A DNA stretch of 64,000 nucleotides from Algoriphagus iocasae (GTDB lineage: Bacteria; Bacteroidota; Bacteroidia; Cytophagales; Cyclobacteriaceae), in the NCBI RefSeq assembly GCF_014206875.1, contig NZ_JACIJO010000001.1, positions 496,001-560,000 on the forward strand. The letters are read 5' to 3'. This document shows, in pieces, positions 35,142 through 44,261 of the stretch. A program made the translations under genes and the position numbers. The notes below the pieces were generated by a model. That model worked only from the letters and a program-made list of their open reading frames with translations. It did not search any database and had not been told where the DNA came from. The stretch's first letter is position 1. Each line of letters begins with the position of its first letter.

Positions 35142-35951
35142 TCATTCAGGGTTAAGCAAAAGCTGCCTTCCGTCGGGTAGGAGTACATTTGCAGCCACTT
35201 GGCAAGAATCGATCAACTCATATGTTAACTGGTGAGTGACCTGTTTTCCAACTCCACGCCCAATAGTCCAAGTTTCAGTTCCGGCAACAGGGATTAATTC
35301 ATTTTTTTGAAAGCAAGTGGTTAGCATTAACCTATCAAATGGGATATCAATTGAAATTTCCCTTCCCACAGGATTCATTCCTTCCATGGTTCCACCTGAC
35401 ATAATTCCAATAGAATTTGAAATCAAAGGCGCTTTTGTATGCTTAAGATTCCCTGTCAGTTTGGTAGTCAGATCCTTTTGGGTTTTGATCGTTAGAGGAT
35501 TGAAGAACTCTGTTATTTCATTTCCATTTTCCGAAGAGAAATTTCTAATTCCGCGAATTGTATCTCCTTCGAAGGAATAGTTATCATACGACATCGCCCA
35601 ATTTGCAGTAGGTGTACTACTAATAGAAAATTCTAAAATCAATTTGCCAGACCTAGTTAAGGTGCCAGATTGATCGCATTCGTTTTCAGAATTAAAATCA
35701 AGTATCACTTTCTTAGTATCATCTTCTATTAGGAGTGATGGACATCCCGGTAATGTGCTTGTAGAATCCATGGCTTGGTATTCTTCAAAACTAAGAAGGC
35801 CAAAATAAAGACTTTCGCTCCATGCTTTAGAGGTTTCGAATAGTTGCAAAGCTTCCTGAGGTAGATCTGTACCAATTACTTTATCCGCGTCTTCTTGACA
35901 GCTTGATGAAAGGACTAGAATTAGGATATAGAAAAAGTGGAATCTTTTCAT
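35142..35951 (-). CDS. Lipoprotein of unknown function
   Basis: About 269 aa from the ATG at 35951, chosen because it puts a lipoprotein signal (FHFFYILILVLSSSC) at the N-terminus; a frame open to 36029 would add 26 residues in front of it. The mature part is beta-rich: CDQSGTLTRSGKLILEFS, MSYDNYSFEGDTIRG, ISIDIPFDRLMLTTCF, ending LLPDGRQLLLNPE. C-D-x-S-G-T-x-x-R-x-G-K-I-like segments recur in surface lipoproteins of Bacteroidota of unknown function. No catalytic motif seen. Single gene, convergent with ahcY. Confidence 0.7.
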   Translation of the reverse strand: MKRFHFFYILILVLSSSCQEDADKVIGTDLPQEALQLFETSKAWSESLYFGLLSFEEYQAMDSTSTLPGCPSLLIEDDTKKVILDFNSENECDQSGTLTRSGKLILEFSISSTPTANWAMSYDNYSFEGDTIRGIRNFSSENGNEITEFFNPLTIKTQKDLTTKLTGNLKHTKAPLISNSIGIMSGGTMEGMNPVGREISIDIPFDRLMLTTCFQKNELIPVAGTETWTIGRGVGKQVTHQLTYELIDSCQVAANVLLPDGRQLLLNPE

Positions 35952-36142
35952 TGGTCTAATTATTTCATTTAAAACTCCAGTTGAATCAAGAAAGACAAGG
36001 GGTTTTTCCATTGCGTTTTCATGTTTCATTCTTGATCTCTTAAGAATTGATAGGACAAAATCAAAAACTTTTCGATTCGAAAACTTCCTTTCAATTACTA
36101 GGCCGAATGCCTATCTTGGCTTAGAATGAATCCAAAATATTT

Positions 36143-37015
36143 ATGAATTATTTAAACGGTATGCTTCGCGATGGAGCTTTGGAAGGTAAAAATATATTAA
36201 TTACTGGAGGAGGGACCGGTTTAGGCAGGTCAATGGGGGAGTATTTTTTGGAATTAGGAGCAAACATTATAATTACCAGTAGAAAATTGGATGTATTGAC
36301 AGACACAGCCAATGAAATGATGTCCCAAAAGGGAGGAAAGGTTATTCCTTTGGCATGCGATGTTCGTGAGATTGAACAAGTGGAAGAGATGTGGGCAAAG
36401 GCAATTGAAGCTGTTGGTCAAATTGATGTGGTCTTAAACAATGCCGCGGGAAATTTCATCAGTCCAACAGAGCGGCTTTCTACCAATGCCTTTAATACTG
36501 TTTTGGATATTGTTCTAAAAGGAACTTCTCAAGTAACCCTGACAGCGGGTAAATATTGGATAGCAGAGAAGCAACCTGGAGTATTTCTAAATATAGTGAC
36601 TACTTATGCTTGGACGGGTTCAGGATATGTAGTGCCTTCTGCAGCTGCTAAAGCGGGAGTTTTAGCGATGACTCGGTCATTGGCAGTGGAATGGGCGAAA
36701 TATGGGATTCGATCAAATGCCATTGCTCCAGGGCCATTTCCAACAGAAGGGGCTTGGAGTCGATTATTGCCAGGTGATTTGGTAAAAAAGTTTGATCCAG
36801 CAAAGAAAGTACCTGTAGGAAGGGTTGGTGAGCATCAGGAATTGGCTAATCTAGCCGCATATCTTGTCTCCGATTTTTCTTCTTATGTCAATGGTGAAGT
36901 TATCACCATAGATGGAGGAGAGTGGCTGAAAGGAGCTGGGGAATTTAATAATTTGGATCAAATACCTGAGGGAATGTGGGACATGATGGAGGCTTCCAGG
37001 GGAAAAAAGCCATGA
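36143..37015 (+). CDS. SDR oxidoreductase, 2,4-dienoyl-CoA reductase (DECR1-like)
   Basis: A 290-aa short-chain dehydrogenase. NADP-binding GGGTGLG, NNAAGNF and the Lys of PSAAAKAGVLAMTRSLAVEW match mitochondrial DECR1-type 2,4-dienoyl-CoA reductases, in which the usual SDR Tyr-x-x-x-Lys is altered to Ser-x-x-x-Lys. The C-terminal GGEWLKGAGEFNNLDQIPEGMWDMM also follows that group. It would reduce 2,4-dienoyl-CoA with NADPH during beta-oxidation of unsaturated fatty acids. The ATG at 36143 gives MNYLNGML; no other beta-oxidation gene is adjacent. Confidence 0.87.
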   Translation: MNYLNGMLRDGALEGKNILITGGGTGLGRSMGEYFLELGANIIITSRKLDVLTDTANEMMSQKGGKVIPLACDVREIEQVEEMWAKAIEAVGQIDVVLNNAAGNFISPTERLSTNAFNTVLDIVLKGTSQVTLTAGKYWIAEKQPGVFLNIVTTYAWTGSGYVVPSAAAKAGVLAMTRSLAVEWAKYGIRSNAIAPGPFPTEGAWSRLLPGDLVKKFDPAKKVPVGRVGEHQELANLAAYLVSDFSSYVNGEVITIDGGEWLKGAGEFNNLDQIPEGMWDMMEASRGKKP

Positions 37016-37036
37016 GCCCCAAAATCGTTTGGGGCT
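37014..37036. terminator. Hairpin between convergent genes
   Basis: AGCCCCAAA / TTTGGGGCT with loop ATCG. It overlaps the stop codon of the reductase and lies 22 bp from the end of the PAS gene. The T tract is weak on both strands. Confidence 0.55.
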
Positions 37037-37057
37037 ATCTAAAAGCTAAATGGAAAA

Positions 37058-38128
37058 TCAGGAATTCTTAGTGTCTCTTAAAGAGGTCTTGCTTGGCTCT
37101 GCCTCAAAATTCTTGTTTTGATTCACAGATTCTTTAATGTTCTTTTTAAGAGCTTGATCCAATTGAACCGTCTCTTTTTTGATGATATCGACTATTCTTT
37201 TGGATTCTACTGATTGTTGTTCGATATCCAGAATATCAATTAGCCCTAAAATATTTGCTACACGGGCTCTCAGTGTGTGAGACTGCTGAAAGGCGAGTTC
37301 TTTCAGGAAAAACTGATGTTCTTTCATCCATAGATCCTGTTTCTTTTTTTCTGTGATATCCAAGATAATTCCTTGGACCTTTTTAGCCTTTCCTTCGGAA
37401 TTCCATTGAATAGTTTTACCAAAAGCTACGACCCAAATGGTCTGGTTTCTTTTTGATATCAATCGAAATTCTTTTTTAAAAGGAATACTGCCACTTGACC
37501 TAAAATGATTTGTCAAGTCCGAAGTTAAAAGATGATAATCCTCCTGATGAATATGTTTCTCCCATGTGATTTTGCCAAGGGTTTCTATTTCTGATTCAGT
37601 ATATCCTAGGACCTGAGCTAATCCGGAACTAATGGTGTTGACTTTATCAAAAGGATTGAATTCCCAGAATCCAAGCAATTTATCTTCTAATATAGTGTCG
37701 ATGATTTCAGAGGAAGATTCATCGTTATCCATGAAATCTCCCAGCTTGATATTGTAGGGCTTTAAAGGATCAACCGGATGCCCCAATCCTAGACAGGTTC
37801 CAAAATCCTCCGATATGAAGAAAAATTCCCATTTAGTCTTTAACAAATTGCCTGGTGGGTAATTGATTTTTTGAAGGTCAACCATAAAAGATTGGTGGTG
37901 GTTGTTCCAAGCTTTTATTCTATTATTTTCATATTTTACCCAATCGGTTGAAAGGAAACAATCTGAAAAATGTACAGGTTTTTTAGTCTTTTCAAAGAGT
38001 GATGGAATAGGCCCAATGCCAGAATCGGAACTAAGAACAAGTCCAGTTCTATCAAAGGTCACTTGCATAAAATACTCCGAAGTGATCGCTAATTGACTTA
38101 AAACTTCTAAGGCTTTGGTATTAATCAT
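37058..38128 (-). CDS. PAS-domain protein with an orphan phosphoacceptor-like (DHp) helix pair
   Basis: A 356-aa cytoplasmic protein. Residues about 1-135 look like a first degenerate sensor domain (GLVLSSDSGIG, WEFFFISEDFGTCLG). Residues 145-262 are a PAS/PAC domain (GFWEFNPFDKVNTISSGLAQVLGY, then VQGIILDITEKKKQ). Residues 270-340 form a DHp-like helix pair with H284 in QQSHTLRARVANILGL. There is no HATPase domain: no N, G1 or G2 boxes before the C-terminus. Such truncated kinases are frequent in Bacteroidota and may act as phosphorelay or dimerising scaffolds (inference). An exact TAnnTTTG lies only 5 bp before the ATG. Confidence 0.8.
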   Translation of the reverse strand: MINTKALEVLSQLAITSEYFMQVTFDRTGLVLSSDSGIGPIPSLFEKTKKPVHFSDCFLSTDWVKYENNRIKAWNNHHQSFMVDLQKINYPPGNLLKTKWEFFFISEDFGTCLGLGHPVDPLKPYNIKLGDFMDNDESSSEIIDTILEDKLLGFWEFNPFDKVNTISSGLAQVLGYTESEIETLGKITWEKHIHQEDYHLLTSDLTNHFRSSGSIPFKKEFRLISKRNQTIWVVAFGKTIQWNSEGKAKKVQGIILDITEKKKQDLWMKEHQFFLKELAFQQSHTLRARVANILGLIDILDIEQQSVESKRIVDIIKKETVQLDQALKKNIKESVNQNKNFEAEPSKTSLRDTKNS

Positions 38129-38199
38129 TGATCAAATGTAAAATAAAATATCACTAATTACATTAAATATTATTTAAAATACATAAAAACATATATGAA

Positions 38200-38808
38200 A
38201 TGATTGAATATGATTTAAATCTTAATAGAAGCGAATTCGGAAATCCCACAAATGAAGGAAATGTGATTTCAAAGGAGGAAGCAATCTCACTTTTAGATGA
38301 ATGGGTTTTAAATGAAAAACTGAAAGTTCACATGAAACAGGTTGGACATTTGATGAAGAGTTTTGCTGCTCAAAAGGGCTATTCTGAAGAAATTCAACAT
38401 CAATGGTATTTGGCAGGGATTCTCCATGATGCTGATTGGGATCAATGGCCAGATCAGCATTGTAAGAAAATCATTGAAGAACTTGAAAAAAGAGAAATTG
38501 ATCCAAAAATCATTCGGGCGATCGCCTCACACGGGCCAAAATACTTTGGTGTAGAACCAGAGACGGAAATGGATAAAATGCTTTATGCATTTGACGAACT
38601 CAGTGGCTTTATCCACGCCTATTCCTTGATGCGGCCCACAGGTTACCAAGGTATGGAAGTAAAGGGTGTCAAGAAGCGATTAAAGGATAAGACCTTTGCT
38701 GCTCAGGTAAGCAGGGAGGATATCCAAGATGCCTCCGAAAGAGCAAAGATGAGCATGGAAGATTTGATTAGATTTGTAATTAATCATCAAATTAATCCAA
38801 CTGAATAA
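38200..38808 (+). CDS. HD-domain hydrolase
   Basis: A 202-aa protein. The HD core is H44-type in KVHMKQVGHLM, followed by the HD pair in LAGILHDADWDQWPDQH and a further D in MLYAFDELSGFIHAYSLMRP. This resembles the group of small HD hydrolases annotated as phosphohydrolases; the substrate is unknown. About 69 bp precede the next gene. It diverges from the PAS gene across a 71-bp AT-rich gap. Confidence 0.85.
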   Translation: MIEYDLNLNRSEFGNPTNEGNVISKEEAISLLDEWVLNEKLKVHMKQVGHLMKSFAAQKGYSEEIQHQWYLAGILHDADWDQWPDQHCKKIIEELEKREIDPKIIRAIASHGPKYFGVEPETEMDKMLYAFDELSGFIHAYSLMRPTGYQGMEVKGVKKRLKDKTFAAQVSREDIQDASERAKMSMEDLIRFVINHQINPTE

Positions 38809-38876
38809 TGAATTAGGTTAATTAGTATGTAAGAATTTTTTAAATTGATAAGATTTTTCACTAATAATTAAATTTT

Positions 38877-39608
38877 ATGACAAAAAGGTTTTGCCTAGTG
38901 GTTATGCTTCTTTTCTTCAGTTTTTTGGTGAAAGCACAAGAAAAAATAGTGGATACCACCGCAATCATGATTTTAGATAGAATGAGCTCAATTTTTGGAG
39001 AATTGGGTTCTGTAGGTTTTACCTCGGAGATGTCCAAGGATGTGGTTTATGCAGAAAATTTCTTTATCAAGGTGTTTTCCAAAACTGATGTAAAAATAAA
39101 GGGTCCTAATAAGTTTTCGGTAAGGATCCATGGTGAAAATAAAGAAGATCAATATTCCTACAATGGGGAGGAAGTTGTCTATTTTTCATTCAAAAACAAC
39201 ATATATACAGTGGCAGATGCTCCGGATAATTTGATTGAAACGATTGATTGGCTTTATGAGGATTTTGGAATAGAGTTGACGACCGCTGACTTTTTGTATC
39301 CTAGTTTTTCTGAAGATTTTGTTTCTAACATGGACCATGTCGAGTATTTAGGAATGGCTGAGATCAATGGTAAGCCGGCTTTTCATGTTGCTGGGAGCAA
39401 TGATTCTATGACTGTACAAATTTGGGTTTCGAATGATAATTATTTTCTGCCAATGAAAACTGTCATTACTTACTTTGATGGAGCATATGCGCATCAGCAT
39501 CAGACTGATTTTTCAAATTGGATATTGAATTCAGAATATCCGGATACAATTTTTGAATTTTCTCCTCCTCCAGGCGCAAAGCAAATCACCTGGATGTCAC
39601 AAAATTAA
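38877..39608 (+). CDS. DUF2092 family secreted protein
   Basis: A 243-aa protein with a signal peptide ending at KAQE (residues 1-20). The mature part matches the LolA/LolB-like DUF2092 layout: FTSEMSKDVVYAENFFIKVFSKTDVKIKGPNKF, DQYSYNGEEVVYFSFKNNIYTV and PSFSEDFVSNMDHVEYLGMAEINGKPAFHV, ending in FEFSPPPGAKQI. The family is predicted to sit in the periplasm and may bind hydrophobic compounds. It pairs with the following DUF6515-like gene, 18 bp downstream; this two-gene pair recurs across genomes, so the functions are probably linked. Confidence 0.82.
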   Translation: MTKRFCLVVMLLFFSFLVKAQEKIVDTTAIMILDRMSSIFGELGSVGFTSEMSKDVVYAENFFIKVFSKTDVKIKGPNKFSVRIHGENKEDQYSYNGEEVVYFSFKNNIYTVADAPDNLIETIDWLYEDFGIELTTADFLYPSFSEDFVSNMDHVEYLGMAEINGKPAFHVAGSNDSMTVQIWVSNDNYFLPMKTVITYFDGAYAHQHQTDFSNWILNSEYPDTIFEFSPPPGAKQITWMSQN

Positions 39609-39626
39609 CCCCTAAAAAATATTGTT

Positions 39627-40655
39627 ATGAAAACTTTAAAATTTAAAATATGGGTTTTGGGGATTGGTATTGCAAGTTTGATGATGTCGACTGAGCTTGC
39701 CAATGCTCAAAGAATGAGAGGGGGAGGGGGGAGAGCAGCTGCAAGACCAGCTACCACTCGACAAGCTCCTTCGAGACAAATGAATCGGCCTACTACAACT
39801 AGTAGACCTGCGACCAGCAGACCTACTGCAAGCCGAAACAATTCGAGATCTTCGAGCAACCAAATTTCACGACCGAAAAATTCAAGCAACAAACCTACCC
39901 TAAATGGAGGTTCTAATAGAGTGACTTCCAAAAACAACAATAATAGTAAAGTTGCCAATATTAAAAATAACAACGTTGGAAATGGAGGTAGAAATAACAT
40001 TGGGAATGGCGGAAGAAACAATGTAAATGTTAACAATAACAATGTTAATATCAATGTAAACAATAGGAATAACGTCAATATTAGAAACAATAATGTAAGG
40101 AATTATAGACCTTATAGGCCTCCATATAGACCATATCCTAGACCTCCTTATGTTTGGGGAGGATTTGGCTTTAGCTGGTTCAGACCCTATTATTATCATC
40201 CCTATACTCCATTTTATTGGGGTCCAGTTTGGCATCCTTGGGGCTTTTTGGCTGCTACAATAGCCGTAACTGCTATAGTAGTCTCGGTAGATGATAAAGA
40301 CTATAATTATGATGAAGGGGTATTTTATGTAGAAACTGATGACGGGTATGTGGTAGTTGAAGCTCCTCAAGGGGCAACTGTAAAAGTTATTCCGAAGGAA
40401 TCAAAAGAAGTGGAGGTGAGCCCTACAGTGAATAATTACTATTATGGTGGGACATTTTATGAAAAAAGTGATGGTGGGTACACGGTGGTTCCTCCACCTG
40501 CAGGGGCAGTAGTCGATGCACTACCAGACGGCGGTGAAGAAGTTAAAGTAGGAGATCAAACTTATGTGAAAATTGGAGATACCTACTATATGCCAGTACA
40601 GGAAGATGGGAAAGATATGTATGAAATTGTGCAAGTGGAAGAAGTGGAAGAATAA
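39627..40655 (+). CDS. DUF6515-like secreted protein with Asn-rich low-complexity region
   Basis: A 342-aa protein with a signal peptide (cleavage near ANAQ, residue 28). Residues about 30-80 are Arg/Ser/Thr-rich, 80-155 are Asn-rich (repeats of NN, GGRNN, VNIN), and 160-210 are Tyr/Pro-rich, ending in one hydrophobic helix (FLAATIAVTAIVVSV). The C-terminus carries two SH3-like repeats: GVFYVETDDGYVVVEAPQGATV and GTFYEKSDGGYTVVPPPAGAVV. That repeat pattern is typical of DUF6515. Localisation is probably outer envelope. Function unknown. Confidence 0.75.
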   Translation: MKTLKFKIWVLGIGIASLMMSTELANAQRMRGGGGRAAARPATTRQAPSRQMNRPTTTSRPATSRPTASRNNSRSSSNQISRPKNSSNKPTLNGGSNRVTSKNNNNSKVANIKNNNVGNGGRNNIGNGGRNNVNVNNNNVNINVNNRNNVNIRNNNVRNYRPYRPPYRPYPRPPYVWGGFGFSWFRPYYYHPYTPFYWGPVWHPWGFLAATIAVTAIVVSVDDKDYNYDEGVFYVETDDGYVVVEAPQGATVKVIPKESKEVEVSPTVNNYYYGGTFYEKSDGGYTVVPPPAGAVVDALPDGGEEVKVGDQTYVKIGDTYYMPVQEDGKDMYEIVQVEEVEE

Positions 40656-40675
40656 AGAAGAGTTTTGATTTTAAT

Positions 40676-40704
40676 GAAAAAGGCCTCAATTGAGGCCTTT
40701 TCTA
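40676..40704. terminator. Bidirectional palindromic terminator
   Basis: AAAAAGGCCTCAATTGAGGCCTTTT, a perfect inverted repeat between the convergent genes ending at 40655 and 40706. T runs on either side serve each strand. Confidence 0.9.
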
Positions 40705-40705
40705 T

Positions 40706-41203
40706 TTATTCTTCATCTGCTTTAACTTCGGATAAAGGTCTGAAATTACCTTCTGGTAATTGCTCTGCCACCTCGTCCTTTTCGTATGGGAATACCTCAA
40801 CGATTGGGCTTTCTACGATGTCTGGTACTCTAAAGCTAACCAGCATGTTGTTTAAACTTTCCTGAATTCTATCGAAGGCTTCTTTGATATCAGAAGCAGT
40901 AACGATCATATATTGAGTTACTTTCTTTTCTTTCCCACTTTCTCCATCAGATACTAAATAGGAAATCTTGCATTTGTACCAGATGTCAGCGTCCTCATAG
41001 TAGAAAACATCAACAATATTACTCTTACTCAGACCAGTGATTTGAAAATCTCCACGGATCTGAGATCCTAAACGGTCATAAATTATTGCTTCGGCCTCAG
41101 TAAATGATACTGCATCCACCAAATATTGCTCAGAGATGTTTTTCAACAACCCTTCTTCATTTTCCTTAGCGTATTTTACTTTACACAAAAACCAAGTTCT
41201 CAT
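40706..41203 (-). CDS. DUF4494 domain protein
   Basis: A 165-aa protein: RTWFLCKVKYAKENEEG, VDAVSFTEAEAIIYDRLG, VFYYEDADIWYKCKISYLV, KKVTQYMIVTASDIKEAFDRIQESL. This matches DUF4494, a family largely restricted to Bacteroidota with no assigned function. Cytoplasmic, no catalytic motif. Single gene: convergent with the DUF6515-like gene on one side and divergent from the patatin on the other. Confidence 0.85.
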   Translation of the reverse strand: MRTWFLCKVKYAKENEEGLLKNISEQYLVDAVSFTEAEAIIYDRLGSQIRGDFQITGLSKSNIVDVFYYEDADIWYKCKISYLVSDGESGKEKKVTQYMIVTASDIKEAFDRIQESLNNMLVSFRVPDIVESPIVEVFPYEKDEVAEQLPEGNFRPLSEVKADEE

Positions 41204-41420
41204 CTTTCTTCTTATTAAATCGTGAATCTAAATCTTATCGGTTGAAGAACCATATGTTTCATGTTAAAAGTACCCTACTAAAAAATCAATAATAACTAAG
41301 TGGTTGATAATTAGACCGATGTTTTAGATGGCTAAAATCTGTTGAAAAATCTTTTCACTCTATTGAAATGAATTGGTGAGGGTTTGATAAAAACTGTAAA
41401 TTGAAACGAAATAGTTGAGT

Positions 41421-43709
41421 ATGCGCGATAAAATCTGGTATAGTTTTCCAGTACAACTTCTTTTACTTCACTTTAGAAAAAACCTAGCTCTAATTTTTAT
41501 CTGGATTATGCTTTTAGGCATTATTCTGGAAAAATTTGGTGTGGTGTTAGGGATTCCATTTCTTTTTTTAGATCCTGAATACCTTCATCAGGTTTCTTGG
41601 ATCAGTTTCATGATGGTGGGAATTGGTTTTGCCGTATTGACTATGGCTTTTCACATGACCACTTATATAATGGATGGCAGTCAGTTTAAATTTCTGGCGG
41701 TTTTACCAAAACCATTCATCCATTATTGCATCAATAACTCGATCATCCCAACTGTTTTCTATTTGATCTATTGTATCCGGTTTATCCTTTTTCAGCTAGG
41801 AAACGACCTAGATTCAGAATGGATAGTGGTCAGATATTTTTTGGGTTTTGCAGGGGGAAGTCTCCTGACTTATGCTCTAATTTTTGGCTATTTCGCCATT
41901 ACAAACAAAGACTTTTTTATCCTTTTTGCGGGTTCTGTGGACAAGAGACTTCGAAAAGTTAGATTGACTCGAGCTAACGTTATCAGCCAATATAAAGAGC
42001 TAAAAACTAAACAAGACAAGGTTTTGTATTTCCTAAATCTCCGCTTGGGATTGGAAAAAGTAAGGCCTGATATTTCCAGGTTCGAAGGAACAAAACTGTT
42101 AAGGGTTTTTGATCAAAACCATTTGAATTTATTTCTAATTCAGGTCTTTTTGATTCTTTTTGTCTTGTTTCTGGGATTTTTTAAGGAAAAGCCAATTCTT
42201 CAGCTACCCGCCGCTATGAGTGCGACTTTGCTCTTGGCAATATTAGTGATGTTAGTTGGGGCGGTCAGTTTTTGGTTAAGAAAATGGTCCACACCGGTCG
42301 TTATTGCAGCACTTTTCTTATTGAATTACTTCTCTAATTTTTCATTCTTAAACAGACCTCATGAAGCATTTGGTTTGAATTACAAGATCAAACCTGAATT
42401 ATACAACCTTCAACGTCTGGATCAATTACTTCATCCAGATACAGTGGCAAAAGACAGAAAAAAAACCACTGAAATTTTAACAAATTGGAAAGCAAAATTC
42501 CCAGATGAGATAAAACCAAAACTGGTATTGATTGCGGCAAGTGGAGGGGGACAAAGGGCTGCATTGTGGACTCTCCACGTGCTTCAGTCCATTTATAAGA
42601 TTCAGGATGGTGAGGTGATTAAGCATACAGAACTGTTTACTGGTGCTTCTGGAGGAGTGATAGGTGAAGCATTTTTCAGGGAAATTTATCTTAGGTCTCA
42701 ATCTGATAAAACGATTGATCCAAAAGATCCTAAATACCTGGATCAGATTTCTGCAGATAATCTCAACCCTATTATTTTTACACTTTTAGTAAACGACTTA
42801 TTAATCCGAAATCAATATTTTGACTATGGAGGTTTTAAATATTTGAAAGACCGGGGTTTTGCTTTTGAGAATCAATTAAACCTTAATACTGAAGGAATCA
42901 TGGATAAGCCGATTTCGGCATATCGTGAACCAGAGAGTAAAGCAATAATTCCGATGCTCCCAGTGACTACATTGATCACAAATGATGGGCGAAAATTGGT
43001 GATTTCACCAAACTCTATGTCATATCTGGGCACCTCTATGCTGGATAGAACTGGGATGGATGAGAAAAAACAATCCGTTGATTTTATCCGATTTTTTCAG
43101 GACCATAATCCTCAAAATTTAAGGTTTTTATCAGCTTTGAGGATGAGTGCTACTTTTCCATTTATAACTCCAAACATCCAACTCCCCTCAATCCCTACCA
43201 TGGAAGTGATGGATACAGGGCTTTCTGATAATTTTGGAATTCAGGATGCACTTCGATTTATGTATGTATTCCAAAAGTGGATTTATGAAAACACCTCTGG
43301 TGTGGTTTTAATAACTATCCGAGACTCTGAAAAATCCACAGAAATACCTCCGACTACCCCTCCCAAAATTCTTGAGAAAATCTTTGTTCCTTTAAAAAAT
43401 ATCTATTCCAACTGGGACAATATCCAGACAATCCAAAATGAGGTATTATTCAATTACATGGATGAATCAATGCCATTTGATGTGGAAAAGGTAGAGTTTG
43501 AATATGCCCCTGAGAAAGTTCAGGCGGAAGAACTGAGCGGAAGCCAGGAGACTATGCAGCGAGCTTCTTTAAACTGGAGACTCACGGCCCGAGAGAAGAA
43601 ATCTATTTTGGCAAGTATTTTTACAAAGAAAAATCAGAAGAGTATTCAAAGATTAGAAGAGATTTTTGAAATCAAAAGTCCAACTTCAGAACCTGATTCA
43701 ATTCAATAA
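41421..43709 (+). CDS. Membrane-anchored patatin-like phospholipase
   Basis: About 762 aa from ATG 41421 (a TTG at 41415 is less likely). Roughly seven transmembrane helices fill residues 10-310 (for example IWIMLLGIILEKFGVVLGIPFL, LLLAILVMLVGAVSFWL). The C-terminal half is a patatin domain: oxyanion loop SGGGQ, nucleophile elbow GASGG (Ser410), and the catalytic Asp in VMDTGLSDNFGI. The expected activity is lipid acyl hydrolysis at the membrane face. The membrane part resembles no transporter known to me. The end overlaps the convergent Mpo1-like gene by 7 bp. Confidence 0.85.
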   Translation: MRDKIWYSFPVQLLLLHFRKNLALIFIWIMLLGIILEKFGVVLGIPFLFLDPEYLHQVSWISFMMVGIGFAVLTMAFHMTTYIMDGSQFKFLAVLPKPFIHYCINNSIIPTVFYLIYCIRFILFQLGNDLDSEWIVVRYFLGFAGGSLLTYALIFGYFAITNKDFFILFAGSVDKRLRKVRLTRANVISQYKELKTKQDKVLYFLNLRLGLEKVRPDISRFEGTKLLRVFDQNHLNLFLIQVFLILFVLFLGFFKEKPILQLPAAMSATLLLAILVMLVGAVSFWLRKWSTPVVIAALFLLNYFSNFSFLNRPHEAFGLNYKIKPELYNLQRLDQLLHPDTVAKDRKKTTEILTNWKAKFPDEIKPKLVLIAASGGGQRAALWTLHVLQSIYKIQDGEVIKHTELFTGASGGVIGEAFFREIYLRSQSDKTIDPKDPKYLDQISADNLNPIIFTLLVNDLLIRNQYFDYGGFKYLKDRGFAFENQLNLNTEGIMDKPISAYREPESKAIIPMLPVTTLITNDGRKLVISPNSMSYLGTSMLDRTGMDEKKQSVDFIRFFQDHNPQNLRFLSALRMSATFPFITPNIQLPSIPTMEVMDTGLSDNFGIQDALRFMYVFQKWIYENTSGVVLITIRDSEKSTEIPPTTPPKILEKIFVPLKNIYSNWDNIQTIQNEVLFNYMDESMPFDVEKVEFEYAPEKVQAEELSGSQETMQRASLNWRLTAREKKSILASIFTKKNQKSIQRLEEIFEIKSPTSEPDSIQ

Positions 43710-44182
43710 GCAATGCCGATTTTTTTGTAAACAAAGTGCATGAGCCAAGCTGGCCCGATCAATAGAAACTGGACATCCTTTAGAAATGAAGGTTTTTTAC
43801 CCTCTATTTTATGTCCCCAAAACTGAAAAACCCAAGCTAAGGCAAAAATTCCTATACTAACCAACCATAATTTACCGGGTAATGAAATGTTGATAAAATT
43901 AGCTAGAGCCATACACATGGCAGAAAAAAAGAACATCCCCAATGCCAAAGGAGGCGAAAGCGAGACATAATAAATCAAAACGATTACCAAAACAAAAGTG
44001 GCCCAATTGGCAAAGCCCTCTAAAAACGGAAGGAATTGATGAATGCTTTCAGCAGGGATCGAATAAATCAAACCCACTATGCTGAAAAAAATTGACGGGA
44101 CACAAATCCAATGAATCAACTTGTTAGTTTGATTTTGATGGCTTAAACCATACTCATATAGCAAAGCATCTATTTTCCTCAT
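43703..44182 (-). CDS. Mpo1/YGL010w-like (DUF962) membrane protein
   Basis: A 159-aa protein with four to five transmembrane helices. Family marks are the N-terminal SHQNQTNKLIHWICVPSIFFS and the C-terminal QFWGHKIEGKKPSFLKDVQFLLIGPAWL. The yeast member Mpo1 is an Fe2+-dependent dioxygenase for alpha-oxidation of 2-hydroxy fatty acids; the His residues in HQNQTNKLIHW and GHKIEGKKP are the likely metal ligands. In bacteria the substrate is not established. Confidence 0.85.
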   Translation of the reverse strand: MRKIDALLYEYGLSHQNQTNKLIHWICVPSIFFSIVGLIYSIPAESIHQFLPFLEGFANWATFVLVIVLIYYVSLSPPLALGMFFFSAMCMALANFINISLPGKLWLVSIGIFALAWVFQFWGHKIEGKKPSFLKDVQFLLIGPAWLMHFVYKKIGIAY

Positions 44183-44261
44183 GGTATTTTGGGATTAATT
44201 CAACTAGATTTAATATTCAAATTAATAAATCTAGTTATCATTCAGATAAAGTGAATAGAAA

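Noticed and set aside
39707-40090. Leu/Phe-rich minus-strand frame of 127 codons
   Set aside because: It is the complement of the Asn- and Arg-rich repeats of the plus-strand secreted protein (AAT/AAC read backwards gives Leu, Ile and Val codons).
39900-40100. AT-rich repeats as CRISPR or satellite DNA
   Set aside because: They are irregular codon repeats (AAT/AAC, GGA/GGT) within an open reading frame, with no constant direct repeat or spacers.
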